Source of the DNA: Mesotaenium endlicherianum
Taxonomy: Eukaryota > Streptophyta > Zygnematophyceae > Zygnematales > Mesotaeniaceae
Assembly (NCBI GenBank): GCA_009602735.1
Contig: WELA01003381.1
Location: 5,970-40,949, forward strand
Reading direction: 5' to 3'
DNA length: 34,980 bases
Under the pieces are notes generated by a model. That model saw only the letters and a program-made list of their open reading frames with translations, made no database searches and was not told where the DNA came from. Shown piece by piece: positions 1-10,592 of this stretch; positions within the stretch are counted from its first letter, which is position 1, and every line of letters begins with the position of its first letter. The position numbers and the translations under genes are program-made.

Positions 1-1340
1 TGTTCTCCCCCGCAACAGCCCTTGCACTCTCATGCACGCAAAAATAAATGAGGACAGCACACAAACACCCACAACAACTCACGCGCCTACAGGGGGGGCA
101 CGCGAACACACGACCCCATGGTTGTTCCCCCCCTCCACTTCACCAGCAAACAGAAGTGTGCATGCGTGCGCGTGTGCCAGTCGACACACGCGCACACAGC
201 CACGCGCCTTCAGGGATGCAAGCGTGAGTGTGCGTGCCACCCTTCGCACACCCGGCTAGGGCGGGTGCCGCTGCTCTTGTCGGATCCCCGCGCACAACCT
301 TCACATAGCCAACACCCCCTTGCCCATGGAAGCAAGAGGCATGACTCCACCCAGCGGGATCCCACAACGCAAGCACACGTGAAGGGATGAGAGAGAGAGA
401 GAGGGCACGGGGTCTCATACCTGGGGATTGAGGAAGGCGTGCTCTCTNCTCTCTCAGCCTGGCCACTATTGTNTCTCTCAGCCTGGCCACTATCGTGCTA
501 AACTCAATGGCCGTTGTCGTCGTGCACACTACATGCACCACCTGATGCAGCCAGCCAACTAGCCAGCCCGCCACGTGCCAGCTGCTCAAGGGATATGTTT
601 GGGAGCAAGATAGCCCATGCAGGCTGTCCAAGGAGCCCCCCTTCCTTTCTCCTTCCCCTTTTAAGGAGTAGGAGGGGCAGCAAGGGAAGGAGGAGGTGCA
701 GGAGCAGGAGGAGATGTGACCATAGAGGAGGTACAGGAGCAAAAGCAGGTGCCGGAGGAGGAGGAGGAAGAGGTGCAGCAGGAGGTTCAGAGGTTTAGCA
801 GGACGAAGAGCAGGGAGAGGAGGCGAGAGATTAGCAGAAGCAGGGACGAGCTACAACCCAGCCAGTCCAAGGATGAGTCGCCAGCCCGGGGGTAAGGCCC
901 AGGGCAAAGCTACCGCCGGCCCAGCCTTGATCTGCAGCCCAACGGCGAGCCACAGCTAGCCAGTCCAGGGCAGTATGGGGTGCTACAGCCTAGCCCGGGG
1001 TAAGAACTACGGCCAGTCCAATCGTGAGCTGCAACCCAGTATGCCCCTGCCAGCAAAACCTAGGCAACCTTGGCTTTCTCTCCTCTCCTCGTCCTTGGCA
1101 GCTCCCAAGCAAAACAAGCAAGATAATTCTGAAACACCAACCCTGACAACACCTCGACACATGGCAACAGCTGCCTGATACATAGCAGCTGTCGCAAGCA
1201 CACAGAAAGGGAGAGTTTTTTAGATAAGAGAGGGAGAGAAGAGGGAGAGGAGAGGGGGAGAATGGGGGAGAAAGCGAGAAAGAGCATAAGTGCACTGAGA
1301 TGGGGGGATGGGACAAAAAAGAGAGACAGTGTTGCAAGAC
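1..1340. other. Low-complexity, gene-free region
   Basis: I see no gene here. The sequence is CA/GT-rich at the start, purine-rich around 660-840 (AGG/GAG runs) and around 1200-1330 (GAGA runs). Single unresolved bases at 448 and 473 sit in a CT-rich stretch. Between 855 and 1045 the words CAGCC, AGCCAGTCCA and CAGCCCGGGG recur as a diverged local repeat. Open frames in this part are products of composition and show no domain. Confidence 0.6.
448..493. repeat. Short tandem duplication with ambiguous bases
   Basis: The phrase TCTCAGCCTGGCCACTAT occurs twice in a row, about 25 bases apart, and each copy is preceded by an N (448 and 473). It may be a real tandem duplication or an assembly artefact at a CT microsatellite. 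Confidence 0.6.
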
Positions 1341-3208
1341 AAACTAAACAAACCTAGGACGGACATGGTTGCGGCTGCACATATGTCCATGGTTGCAAAG
1401 TTCGAGTTGATGGGGGTTGTGCAGTGAAGAAATGTGCGACTGCATTGATGCGAGCAACGTTGCCGCTGCCTTGCCAAAATATTGGCAAAAGCCAAAACAT
1501 TGGCGATCGAGTTTTGCAAAAATTCACAATACCCGTTATTGCTGCAAGAACCTGACACACAGACCTGTACATTTTTGATCCCGTCAATCCACGCGTTTCT
1601 TAAACTCACGAGCGAAACAAGTCGACGAGAAAAGATTCGCCGGCATTGGACTTGATTCGGGCGGCGCGCATGCGTGAAATTTTACTCGTACGCTTAGTAC
1701 GGGCGAACCGACTCAGTACGCTTAAATAAGCGTACGAAGCTTGGCCTGTACGGCGTACGACGTAACCCTGCTTACGACTCTCAAAACCAAGAAGATTGTC
1801 TGCCTGCAACAAGACAATCCTTGTTCAACACTAGGCACATTCACAACAACCTTGTAATGTTGGGTGAGATTGTCCAAAGTGCGAACTAGCGCATGTGTGA
1901 GGGCATACGAAATGCGCTCAACGCAAAAAAACGTCTATACAGTTTTCAAATAAACGACACGTGCCATCCATTTGCAAAAATTGATGTAATAATTTGCAAA
2001 CCGAAGGAATGAACACACACTGAGCAGAGATTGGAACAGGCCACGTTGCTCCACAAGCAAGTTTGGCCAGGTTTGGACGCACCCATGACCTTACAACATG
2101 TTCGAAGTACCACAATGTCGAGTACCACCACGTCAAGTACCACCACGAGTCGTTTGCTAAGTGACCGTATCACCGCTGTCGTTTATAATGGAATTTTGAG
2201 ACAAATGTGATCACAAAGAACGTTATAAACGAGTGAATGAAGGGCCCACTAGAGTATGTATGATTGTAAGCACATGAAATGCAACTTCATCATAGCCAAC
2301 CGTATTGGCACTCTTATCCAAAGAACACACCACTTGCGCTCAATATATTCAAACCGTGAATATCAAGGGGATACACCACTTTCTGTAACGCATGCGCACA
2401 TGCGTTAAGAAAACATTAGTTGTCCAAAGTATGCCACAGAGTGGTGCCATACAACACGACGACTCCTTGGGCGTTGGATACCTTGAGATCTTATAGATTT
2501 GGGCAACGCGCGTTACGTCATACGTAATAGCAAGGCCAACCTTCTCGAGGATCATCAATGCATATGCAAGCGCGAAACGCGCACAGTGTATGTGATCCCC
2601 TTGTACGACATTTGAACGCACTCAATGTCACATGTGGGGGCTACACAATCAAACGCCAACACAACAAGACTGAACGCGAGAGGTCGTGACCTAACGCTCT
2701 TGAAGTGCGTAGACTAGCCCAAAACAGTGGACTAATGGACAATGCAAAGAAGAAAATTGCAAAAATATGTAGATTCTAGCGATTGTCAAATAATGAAAGA
2801 ACAAAATGGAACTTTTCAAGTAAAATGGGATGCCAACCTTGACATGATTTGAGTGAGCGTTGTGATAAGCGGGGCGGTTTTCCTATCGCTTTCAAGCTCA
2901 AATCCATGTGAGAGGGGTGGGTCACAAATTGACGAGACAAAGCAGAAGCTAAAGCATCACGCCAAAGAGTGTAGAAAGAGAAGGGGAACGAATTAACAAA
3001 CTTCAAAGACTCAAAGTCAAAACAAGTTGTCAAATCTGGTCAAATTGTGACCAAATCGTGACGACTCTGCGGTCAATCTAGAAAATGCCCGACTGAGTCA
3101 ATTCCTGTAGAATAACGACTAGTGCAACAATGTCATGGAAAGACCTCGGGCAAAAAGCCCGTCGGGTGTGTCGAAAGATGCGCGCGGCACGAGCGAATAC
3201 AACATGGG
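1341..3208. other. No gene seen
   Basis: AT-moderate sequence without a convincing frame. A GTAC-rich stretch at 1686-1762 contains a 9-bp perfect inverted repeat (1716-1724 with 1727-1735, 2-base loop), and its arm GTACGCTTA is repeated just upstream near 1689. The rest shows no feature I can name. Confidence 0.5.
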
Positions 3209-3928
3209 TGAAATGAATCGACTTACCAATAGGCGAATAACAATTAATGAAGATCTTTATATTAGCCAGTAATCTTTATGTTATTTTTTGTTAACTGATT
3301 AAACAGCAAAAAGACAACACACTAGCAGTGGACAATACTCACAAGTCAAATGCAAGTAAAGTAGCATCAATAATGCAATCAGTAAACTCGTACATAAGCA
3401 AGGCTAGAAGACAGTGTGTGTCAATGGCTTCTCGCCTTGGATTCAGATATCTCTCAGTAAGCAGTACAAGAGAGTTGGCCTCGTTTCCAAATGCCGAACT
3501 CGAGACCAATATCTAGCATATGTATATGGAATGAGTTTACAGTTCAACGGCAAGTGCGATGGCACCGCCTACCCGGGAGTTAACCACGTTGGTAGGATCT
3601 CGGTTAACCAAATCCACCGCCATCTCCCATCATCCCGAATCGCCATCCATCCTAAGGATGTCATGTGGCCATTCATCTAGCACACCACACTTAGATGCAT
3701 ATCTAGGCAGTTTGCTGCTACCGAGTACGGAAGTCAGCTGGCTGTCAAAGAATGTGTCAGCAAGCTGTCCTAAGTTGACTTCAGCCTGCTGCTCTCGGCT
3801 GAGTCATTAAATTGATAAGTATATAAAGTCCAGCAGAATGAATTTTGATTAAAGTTCAGCAGGTTGAAGTTAATTAACTAATACATACAAATGAATATTA
3901 TATAATATCAATATACTGATTCATTACA
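3209..3928 (-). mobile_element. Solo LTR, gypsy family A (minus orientation)
   Basis: Read on the minus strand this begins TGTAATGAATCAG at 3928 and ends TTCATTTCA at 3209. These are the same termini as the LTRs at 13787-14495 and 26839-27414, and the body matches along its whole length, including the stretch encoding the spurious peptide MAPPTRELTTLVG. No internal element sequence is attached, so it is a solo LTR. CCCAT (minus sense) is found directly after the 3' end and again four bases away from the 5' end, so the target duplication is imperfect or offset. Confidence 0.85.
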
Positions 3929-3949
3929 GTGGATGGGACGGGTGGGAAA

Positions 3950-4440
3950 TATAAATAAAACCCCCGCTGATCCCTCATTTGCAACGGGACAAAAAATGGC
4001 TCCTACGGTTGCAAAAATTGACTTGACATGTGCGAGGGGGACTAATAAATTGTCGCCCTTAATCGCAAAAAGTCCACAGATTTTTGTAAAATCCGAACTC
4101 CCCTACCTTGGGTTTTACCAAATAAAACCCTCATATGTGCAACGCGATACAAAGTCCACATACAATCTCAAATCTTGAGTGTAACACGTGGGCGGGTGAC
4201 TGACACCTTTGATCACAAAAGTCAACCAAGGGTAGTCCACAGATTTTTGTGAAAACCAAACTTCTTGACCTTGGGATGTACATGTAAATCCCATGCGTCT
4301 GCAAAAATCGACCAAACATGTGAAAGGAGGACTCACAAAGTCCCCTAATCCATGAAATGTTGACTAGGGGAATGCCACAGATTTTCGTAAAATTTGGGTT
4401 TCCCTATGGTGGAATTTAACTAATCAAATACCCTCTTTAT
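3950..4440. repeat. Three-unit diverged tandem repeat
   Basis: The phrase CCACAGATTTT(T/C)GT(A/G)AAA occurs at about 4074, 4237 and 4375. Each copy is preceded by an ACA(T/C)GTG(G/C/A) plus purine block and followed by a CTTGGG- or TATGG-like segment. The spacing is about 163 and 138 bases. I see no gene; function unknown. Confidence 0.6.
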
Positions 4441-4441
4441 A

Positions 4442-4807
4442 TGCTGGTGGTATATAACGACCAGCAGGAGCATTGCTGGGGCCAAAATTGGCCTCCAGTA
4501 GACCTTCAAAAGGTCACGTGACAGCACAGGTGGTCCGCCGAGCTTGTCGGCCAGACTGAACGGGAAGAGGGAGCCTCTAATAAAAGAAAGTCCCCCCCCC
4601 CAAGCGACTGACCGGAGCGGCCGAGGTCATAAACGGGCCCACAGCGGACCTTTTTTTTGGCCACCAAGGGGACCCGTAAGGTCCCCCGTCATGAAAGCAA
4701 TCCTGCCGATCCACCTGGCGAGATCGGGCGGGCAGGAGGAGCCCGTGAAAGATCCCCCCCACTCTAAAAACTTACTAATATATATGCTGGCGTATGCAGA
4801 CGCCAGC
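4442..4807. repeat. Hairpin-dense block bounded by two related inverted repeats
   Basis: Two related hairpins bound the block: TGCTGGT/ACCAGCA (4442-4448 with 4460-4466) and GCTGGCGT/ACGCCAGC (4786-4793 with 4800-4807). Between them lie GGCCAA/TTGGCC (4480-4493), GACCTT/AAGGTC (4501-4515), the perfect palindrome GTCACGTGAC (4513-4522, containing a CACGTG G-box) and GGGGACC/GGTCCCC (4668-4686). There is also a C10-type homopolymer near 4591. No coding capacity is supported. Confidence 0.55.
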
Positions 4808-5089
4808 AGCGACCACAAAAGGCCAAGGCAAACATGCCCAGCCGTACATCAAAAAACGTCAAGATGACGCGACACTGCGCCGATATAACGTCACCACATG
4901 CAGCCCAAATGCCCATTTTTTGGACACTTAGGTACTTTATAGCGCCATTTGCGGCGGTTTTATCGGAATGGTATGAAATCTGGACAACTAAGAGATAACC
5001 CCCATATAAAGGCCTCTCTAAAGTTTCAAACACAGCTGACATATTTTCCATAAGTTATTACACTTTTAGTAAATTGAAGAATATGTCAA

Positions 5090-5835
5090 CAAAAGTGGAA
5101 ATTGTCACTTTCTCTCATTCTTGCTGCTTCACACAAATGACCATCATTTCTTCAAAAAGTTCCTAATGGACTCCATTTTGAGAGGTTACTAAGGACCCTC
5201 ATAGGTAGCCATGAAATTAAAAATATATTAATTTTCATAGAATCACTTTAAGTTATGGACCTCCAAAGTTTGCCATGTGGCGCTTTTCACACATATGAAG
5301 AGTGGCCGTCCGTAAAATGCGGTATTCTTGTAGTACGGATCTGAAAATTGTTTTTTTGGATTTTTTATGCCCCCATAGAGCTATTGATGAAGTTTTGGGT
5401 CATTCCATTCAGTGAGACCCAAGATATGCACACAAACTGAAATCTACAAAAGTAAGCGATAGTTGGAAAAATATTACATGTTGCACTATTCTTTCACTTC
5501 ATCAGATGGCCATAACTTGTACTCCACTTTTTTGATTCCCCCCAAATTTTTAGGAGGCATTAAGGATCCAACTGGGTAACCATGGATCAAAAAAAAATCA
5601 GTTTGCATCAAACCACACCAGGCTGTGAGCCTCCAAAATGTGACATATGGAGTTTCTCGCACATGTGAAGCATGCCAGTCCGTACAATGCAGAAACACTT
5701 GGAGTACGGATCTGAAAATGGTTCTACTAGATTTTGCACCCCCCCATAGTATTACTGGTCAACTTATAGCCCATTCTAAGCACCACAGCCCAAGATAAGG
5801 TCCATGAGCTACATATGCAAAAGTAGGCGATAAGT
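5090..5835. repeat. Diverged tandem duplication, period about 371 bp
   Basis: Two successive units share an ordered set of phrases: CTTCA(C/T)...ATGACC/ATGGCC, a CACAT(A/G)TGAAG stretch, GTCCGTA(A/C)AATGC, GTACGGATCTGAAAAT(T/G)GTT (5333 and 5704), CCCCCATAG and AAAGTA(A/G)GCGATA. The marker GTACGGA starts at 5333 and 5704, giving the 371-base offset. A decayed partial third unit may follow. Confidence 0.65.
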
Positions 5836-5844
5836 CGCCTACTT
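5821..5844. repeat. Perfect 10-bp inverted repeat
   Basis: AAGTAGGCGA at 5821-5830 pairs perfectly with TCGCCTACTT at 5835-5844 across the loop TAAG. It lies at the end of the second 371-bp unit. The first unit carries only the left-arm-like AAGTAAGCGA. Confidence 0.7.
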
Positions 5845-6359
5845 CTTGAATTGTGACTTTTTTTCATGCATGTGTTAACAACTTGGCATTGTGTTATGCT
5901 AGTACTTTGCATGATTTTTCTTCTATGTAAGAGGATTCCATAACAATTTCAAGTTTGAAAGTTGAAGGTGTTTTCAATCTTGAAGAGTTTTTTGAAGTTT
6001 AATGAAAATTACGCGTAAAAAACCTGACATTGTAGTTTTCACACTCTCATAAGTCTTGCTACATGTGCATTTCAATGTATGCCACATTTTTGGTGTGTAG
6101 GCAGATGTGAACTCTACATGTTCGTATAAATTTTTTTCCTAAAAAGCAAAAAATGTTTTTTAGAATTAAAATTCAAAAATAAAAAATACCAAAGAATTGC
6201 TGAACCAACATTTTACCACCTACCTACCTACCAATCCGCCTATAACTCTGTACACATTCATACAAATTTCTTTTTCATCATGAATCTTGTAGAGTCTGTG
6301 TCCCAGGTAGAACTGCACCCATTCCTAGAGCCAAAAAGCATCATGATCAACCCAATCAA

Positions 6360-8639
6360 ATGACATTACCAAGAGTGCAAATTAACCCAAACATGCCTAG
6401 AGGAGCAAGTGGCAAATTTCTGAAGAGGAAGAAAACAGGTGCTGAGAATGCACCTGTAGATACTTCAAAGAGGCTAGAGAGTAAAGTAGAGAGATACAAG
6501 TCTGAAATGCTAAAATATGCAGATGAAAACGGAAGCCTGAAGAAGAAAACAACTGATAGGGAGGTACAGGTTGCTCGGCAGTTCATGGGCATGAAGAAAG
6601 ACTTGAGAGGAGCTAAGAGAGAGATAAGGTACCTGAAGCAGAAGGTGTCTATGGCAGGCCCTCAAATTCCTCCAACAAAGCGTCGTAGAGTAGGTGGAGG
6701 ATCTGCAAGAACATGGCAAAGAATGAGCAATGACCTGAAGCTATTTATGGGGGACAAGTTTGGATGTGAGACAAACATGACCAAGTCATTGACAGCCTTC
6801 TTGAACAAGCCAAAGAACAAAGACATGCTGGAAGCTATTACAACAGAATTGCACCTGAAGCCAATCATAGAGGAGGCTACAGTGAAGCAAATACAGGCGC
6901 AGTGGGATGACAGGTTAGGGCTTGCTATCAAGTACAAGTCGAAGCTTTCTTAAGAGCAATACCAAATGCTTGTCAACATCATGTCAAAGACATACTCTCA
7001 AGCAACAGGACTATAGGAGCCCAACACCAAGATTCCCCTTCCCAAGCTGCTTTCCAGGAGGAAAGTAAAGAACCTGGCAGCCAAGATCTATGCTCAAGTG
7101 GGACCCCAAGAGAGTGCAGATGGGCTGACAGTGACCTTGTCATTGCAAGAGACTTTAAGACAACGCATACTAGAATTGCAGCTCCAACCAGGCAGAGTAG
7201 TAAGCGTGCAGATTATAGGAGACGCAGCAGCACTCCACAGGGGAGTGGACCAGACTACAATAGCTGTCAAAATTATAACAAAGGACAGCTTGGGCATGAC
7301 AAACTCAGCAGCTAATACTTGCACCCTCGTATGCTTTGAAGGTCAGGATGACTACAATAGCATACAGGGAGTGGCTTCAAGGCTACTGGAGGAAATGGGC
7401 ACTGCCATTACAGCAGGCCTGCATGTAGCAAAGGACCTATTCAGAGTCAAGTTCTATCAAGGTGGCGATTACGAATTCAGTAACAGCTTGTTTGGGCTGA
7501 CTGGAGCAAGCTCAACATACCCGTGCTTATGGTGCCTATGCACGTCGAAGGACATCCATGACAGGTGTCACCGCGGTGCCCTTTGCACCTTAGAGGGGAT
7601 GAAGGCTGCAGCTCATGCCCCTGACTTGGGCAAGTTGCCAATGACGTGTCCACACAGCTCAAAAGATTTTGAGAGTATGTCAGACCTGGACAATGACATC
7701 ATAAAGACAACGCGGGGCAAGCCACAGAAGAAGAGTAGATTGGACTACCAACTCCAGCACCAAGGGCAAAGGCATAAGAAGCCAGCATTGTTTAATATAC
7801 CTCCCAGTGACTGTGTTGTGTTCATATTGCACTTGAACTTGAGAATCTCAGCTACACTGCATGAGAGAACTTTGCATGCATTCTTACCAGCAGGGCAGGA
7901 CAAGGAGGATGAATTCTATAAGCTCTTGAAAGAAAAGGTGAAGGCATCAATACCTAAGGAGGCTGTAAAGGCCTTGAAGAAAGGCGAGAAGAGAAACAGG
8001 GCAGCCAAGCCAAGCTTCATTGGACGGGAGTGCCACCGCCTCCTCGAGCACTTTGTAAAGCTGGCAGAGTGTGTCTTTTGTAACCTGCCTGATGATGCAG
8101 AACAGCTACAAGCCGTGTTAGAAGCATGGGATGCTTATGGAGTGTGCTTGGCTGGTCTTATGGAGCCAATATCTGCACTAGACACGGGCAACGAGAGAGA
8201 AGCTAAAGCTTCTCTTGTGGAGGCCCTTGCTGAAGACTATGAGGACAAGTTTGTAGTTGCTTGCGCAACAGACCACATTACTGAGTACATGCACATTTCG
8301 AAGGGCCACATAGGGGATAATATCTGGAGACATGGGGACCTAGATCAATTCAGTGGGGAAGGTATAGAGGCATTGCATCAATGGAGGAAATCAGCCAAGA
8401 CCAACAAGAGGAAGGTGATGGTGGACGCTACAGGACGAGTGTATTGCAAAGGGAGAATAGGCCAAACAACACATCAAGAGAGTGGGAAGAGAGCTCTATC
8501 TACCATCATAGAGCTACCATTGAGTAGAAATGAAAGACAAAAGAGGAAGAAGGTGGTGTTCAAGCGACGACAGTTGGCACCAGTCGTGACAAGATCTAAT
8601 CCAGCAGACATGAAAGAAGCAATTGGAGCAGGAGAGTAG
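6360..8639 (+). pseudogene. Transposase with RAG1/Transib-like RNase H-fold core, two in-frame stops
   Basis: The frame runs from ATG 6360 to TAG 8637-8639, about 760 codons, broken only by TAA 6951-6953 and TAG 7014-7016. The N-terminal third is basic with coiled-coil character (RLESKVERYKSEM, KQKVSM) and a KRRRVGG patch. The C-terminal part carries the catalytic signature. Asp in IIGDAA (codon 7221) begins a beta-strand-like segment. A second Asp in QGGDYEF (7467) precedes a C-x2-C pair (PCLWC) with D-x18-C spacing, the spacing of RAG1 D708 to C727/C730. Then come ILHLNLR, an H-x5-H (DHITEYMH) and SGEGIEALH (second Glu at 8367), comparable to H937/H942 and the EGNE motif with E962 of RAG1. 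Other DDE superfamilies with an inserted helical domain remain possible. The frame faces the minus-strand gene at 8640-9821, probably its transposon partner. Confidence 0.55.
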
Positions 8640-9821
8640 CTAGAATACATGCTTAGTGTAGGAAGAAAACATTAAATGAAATGTACAATATGTACGTATG
8701 CAGCTCACCTGATTAGCTGGAGTCTTTCTTCTGTTGGCAACTACCTCGCGCGCTCTCTTCATAAGCTCTTTTGATGACAAGTGCTTGCCTTCTCTTACCA
8801 AAGCTTGCATTGCTTGAGCATGCTCCTTCTCTTGTTGCGCAATCAACCTGTCTTCCTCTTCTCTATGTTGAAGCACTTGCCTCACTTCATCTGCAACCTT
8901 AGCTATTGCCTCTCTCATAATTTGTATAGCAGCTTGTTTAGCTAGCTTAGAGGTAGTAGGAGGTTGAGGTGCAAAAGTAGCATGAGAATCTGCTTTTCTT
9001 TTAGCAGGTGTGCGCAGATCCTGTGATCTTTGCATTCTCAACTCACGAGCTGCTAAATCAGCAACTTCTTGCAACTCACAGGCTCTCTTGTAGTTCTCCC
9101 TCTCTCTCTCAATCCTCTCTTGTTCCTTCTGTAGCAAGTTAGCTTTTGCAATTTGTGCTACCTCTATTATGGCATCCATAATTTCAAGCCCATGTGCTTG
9201 CATCCTAAGAGGGTAATCTGCAAGTTTATAGTGTATATGGGTGCTAGTATCAACATGATGATGTGCCTTCCAAACAAGTCTGTCATTACAGTGGTCAGGG
9301 GCCATCACAACATGCCCCCCCCTGTTTAAGACTGAAAATGAAAACTTTAAAGTGAAAGTTTTCTCTCCAGACTTGTTCATCCTCCATTTCATAAAAAGGG
9401 GGGACAATAACTACCACCTCTCCTGATTTTGGGAGGTAAATTTGGCTGCCCCATAGCCCAAATCAGCATTCACAGATTGAAAGCAAAGAAGAGCATCTAA
9501 ATCCTCTATAGTCCAACACACTCTTCGAATACTTTGAGACACCATGGGCTCGGTTTTGGTAATATAGTGGGACACTTCTTTGCCTACATGTGCAAAAAAA
9601 GTCTCAAACAAGTTCTTAGGCACGTTCACATCACTAATGCAAACACTTGCTTGAGGAGTAGAGTCTATCCTCTTATAGACACGTCTTCTATAGTTAACAA
9701 GCCAGCCCATAGGGTCCACTTCTACAGCCCGCATGAAAGACTTGTTGCACTTCTGACAGTTGGAAAGTCCCACACCTCTTGATGCACCACAGTTGCTGCA
9801 GTAATTGGGAAATGACGCCAT
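8640..9821 (-). pseudogene. Zinc-ribbon and coiled-coil protein, one in-frame stop; probable transposon accessory gene
   Basis: The frame starts at ATG 9819-9821 and ends at TAG 8640-8642, 394 codons counting the final stop, with one internal TAG at 9411-9413. The N-terminus has a treble-clef or ribbon-like C-x2-C-x10-C-x2-C (YCSNCG ... NCQKC). The middle (from about 9190) is a long Glu/Arg/Gln-rich coiled coil containing a KRKAD basic patch, followed by a second helical stretch (HREEEDRLIAQQEKEHAQ). Near the 3' end there is a strong splice donor, CAG/GTGAGC (intron G at 8708), with a pyrimidine-rich tract and AAG acceptor about 57 bases on, so the last codons may be intronic. The product family is unknown to me. 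Its end abuts the transposase end, so the two look like one convergent two-gene transposon. Confidence 0.5.
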
Positions 9822-10592
9822 GCTATAGAGGGCGGTCTTCCCGACCTGGTTCTAATCGTCCTAGCCCCACCCCAAAAAAGAATGAAGGTAAGAGGTGAAT
9901 AAGTAGTAATATAGTACTAAAGGTGTATTACTATTGCTCTCCAGCTCGATCTTAGGTAAGTAGGAACTTATCGTTGATGTAATAATGAATCCTCAAATAT
10001 GCTCCCAACCCTAAAGACTGCCCCCCAATCTGCCTCCAAGGCAAAAGTTAAGTAAATATGATTTTTTCCCTTCTTATGGGGCTTATGTTGATACTCACAA
10101 TTGACTGTGTTTCCCAGGCTGCTCGTACCCCTCCTCACAAAATTATCTCTAAATATCTAAAAACGAATTTGTCCAAAAATCTATGGGGCAATTATGATCC
10201 AAAGCCGTTTCTGGTTCTTTCAACGCAAAAAACAAGCATTAAGTGGCAAACGCGACTTTTCGGCCAAGTCTGTTCGTCGTCAGGGGTCCTATTAACAGAC
10301 GCGCACGTGCACGGAATGAATATTGAAACATTTTTTTTTTTGAAATGGTTTAAATCAAATAAAGCGGAACGAAGCGACTTGGCTCTATCTACTTAATTTA
10401 TATATCCTCCTATTATTTGAATTTTGCAAATACGGCGAAATACGCCGCGTTATACGCCGCCAAAGGACCAATACGTGTGTATTTCATAACTAGGCATACA
10501 GTGACCTTTTGTCATGGAGTACTTGTGGCCAATTGATTCATTTAAAGTCTCAAAAATTTTGGAAGAAAAAAAGGCAAAACACTCAAGGACCA
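9822..10592. other. No gene seen
   Basis: AT-rich DNA without a convincing frame. The phrase TACGGCGAAATACGCCGCGTTATACGCC around 10432-10460, cited here only as position plus its CGGCG/CGCCG arms, is a small CpG-rich repeat of ATACGCCGC-like units. This is the region where a right transposon end would be expected, but I could not identify it. Confidence 0.5.

Larger units (their letters stand above)
4808..6359. other. Non-coding flank upstream of the transposase
   Basis: No gene seen. AT-rich, with the duplicated 371-bp unit annotated separately. It lies immediately 5' of the transposase frame and could hold its promoter or sub-terminal transposon repeats. No convincing terminal inverted repeat could be matched by eye to the DNA right of 9821. 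Confidence 0.5.

Noticed and set aside
140..742. 200-codon minus-strand frame
   Set aside because: It runs through ambiguous bases and purine/pyrimidine-rich sequence, and no domain is visible.
3559..3810. Open frames encoding MAPPTRELTTLVG-type peptides at 3559, 13944 and 27025
   Set aside because: They recur because they lie in the LTR of family A; codons are not conserved beyond LTR identity.
4808..10592. Terminal inverted repeats for the transposase gene pair
   Set aside because: No matching inverted ends or target duplication could be found by eye on the two sides.
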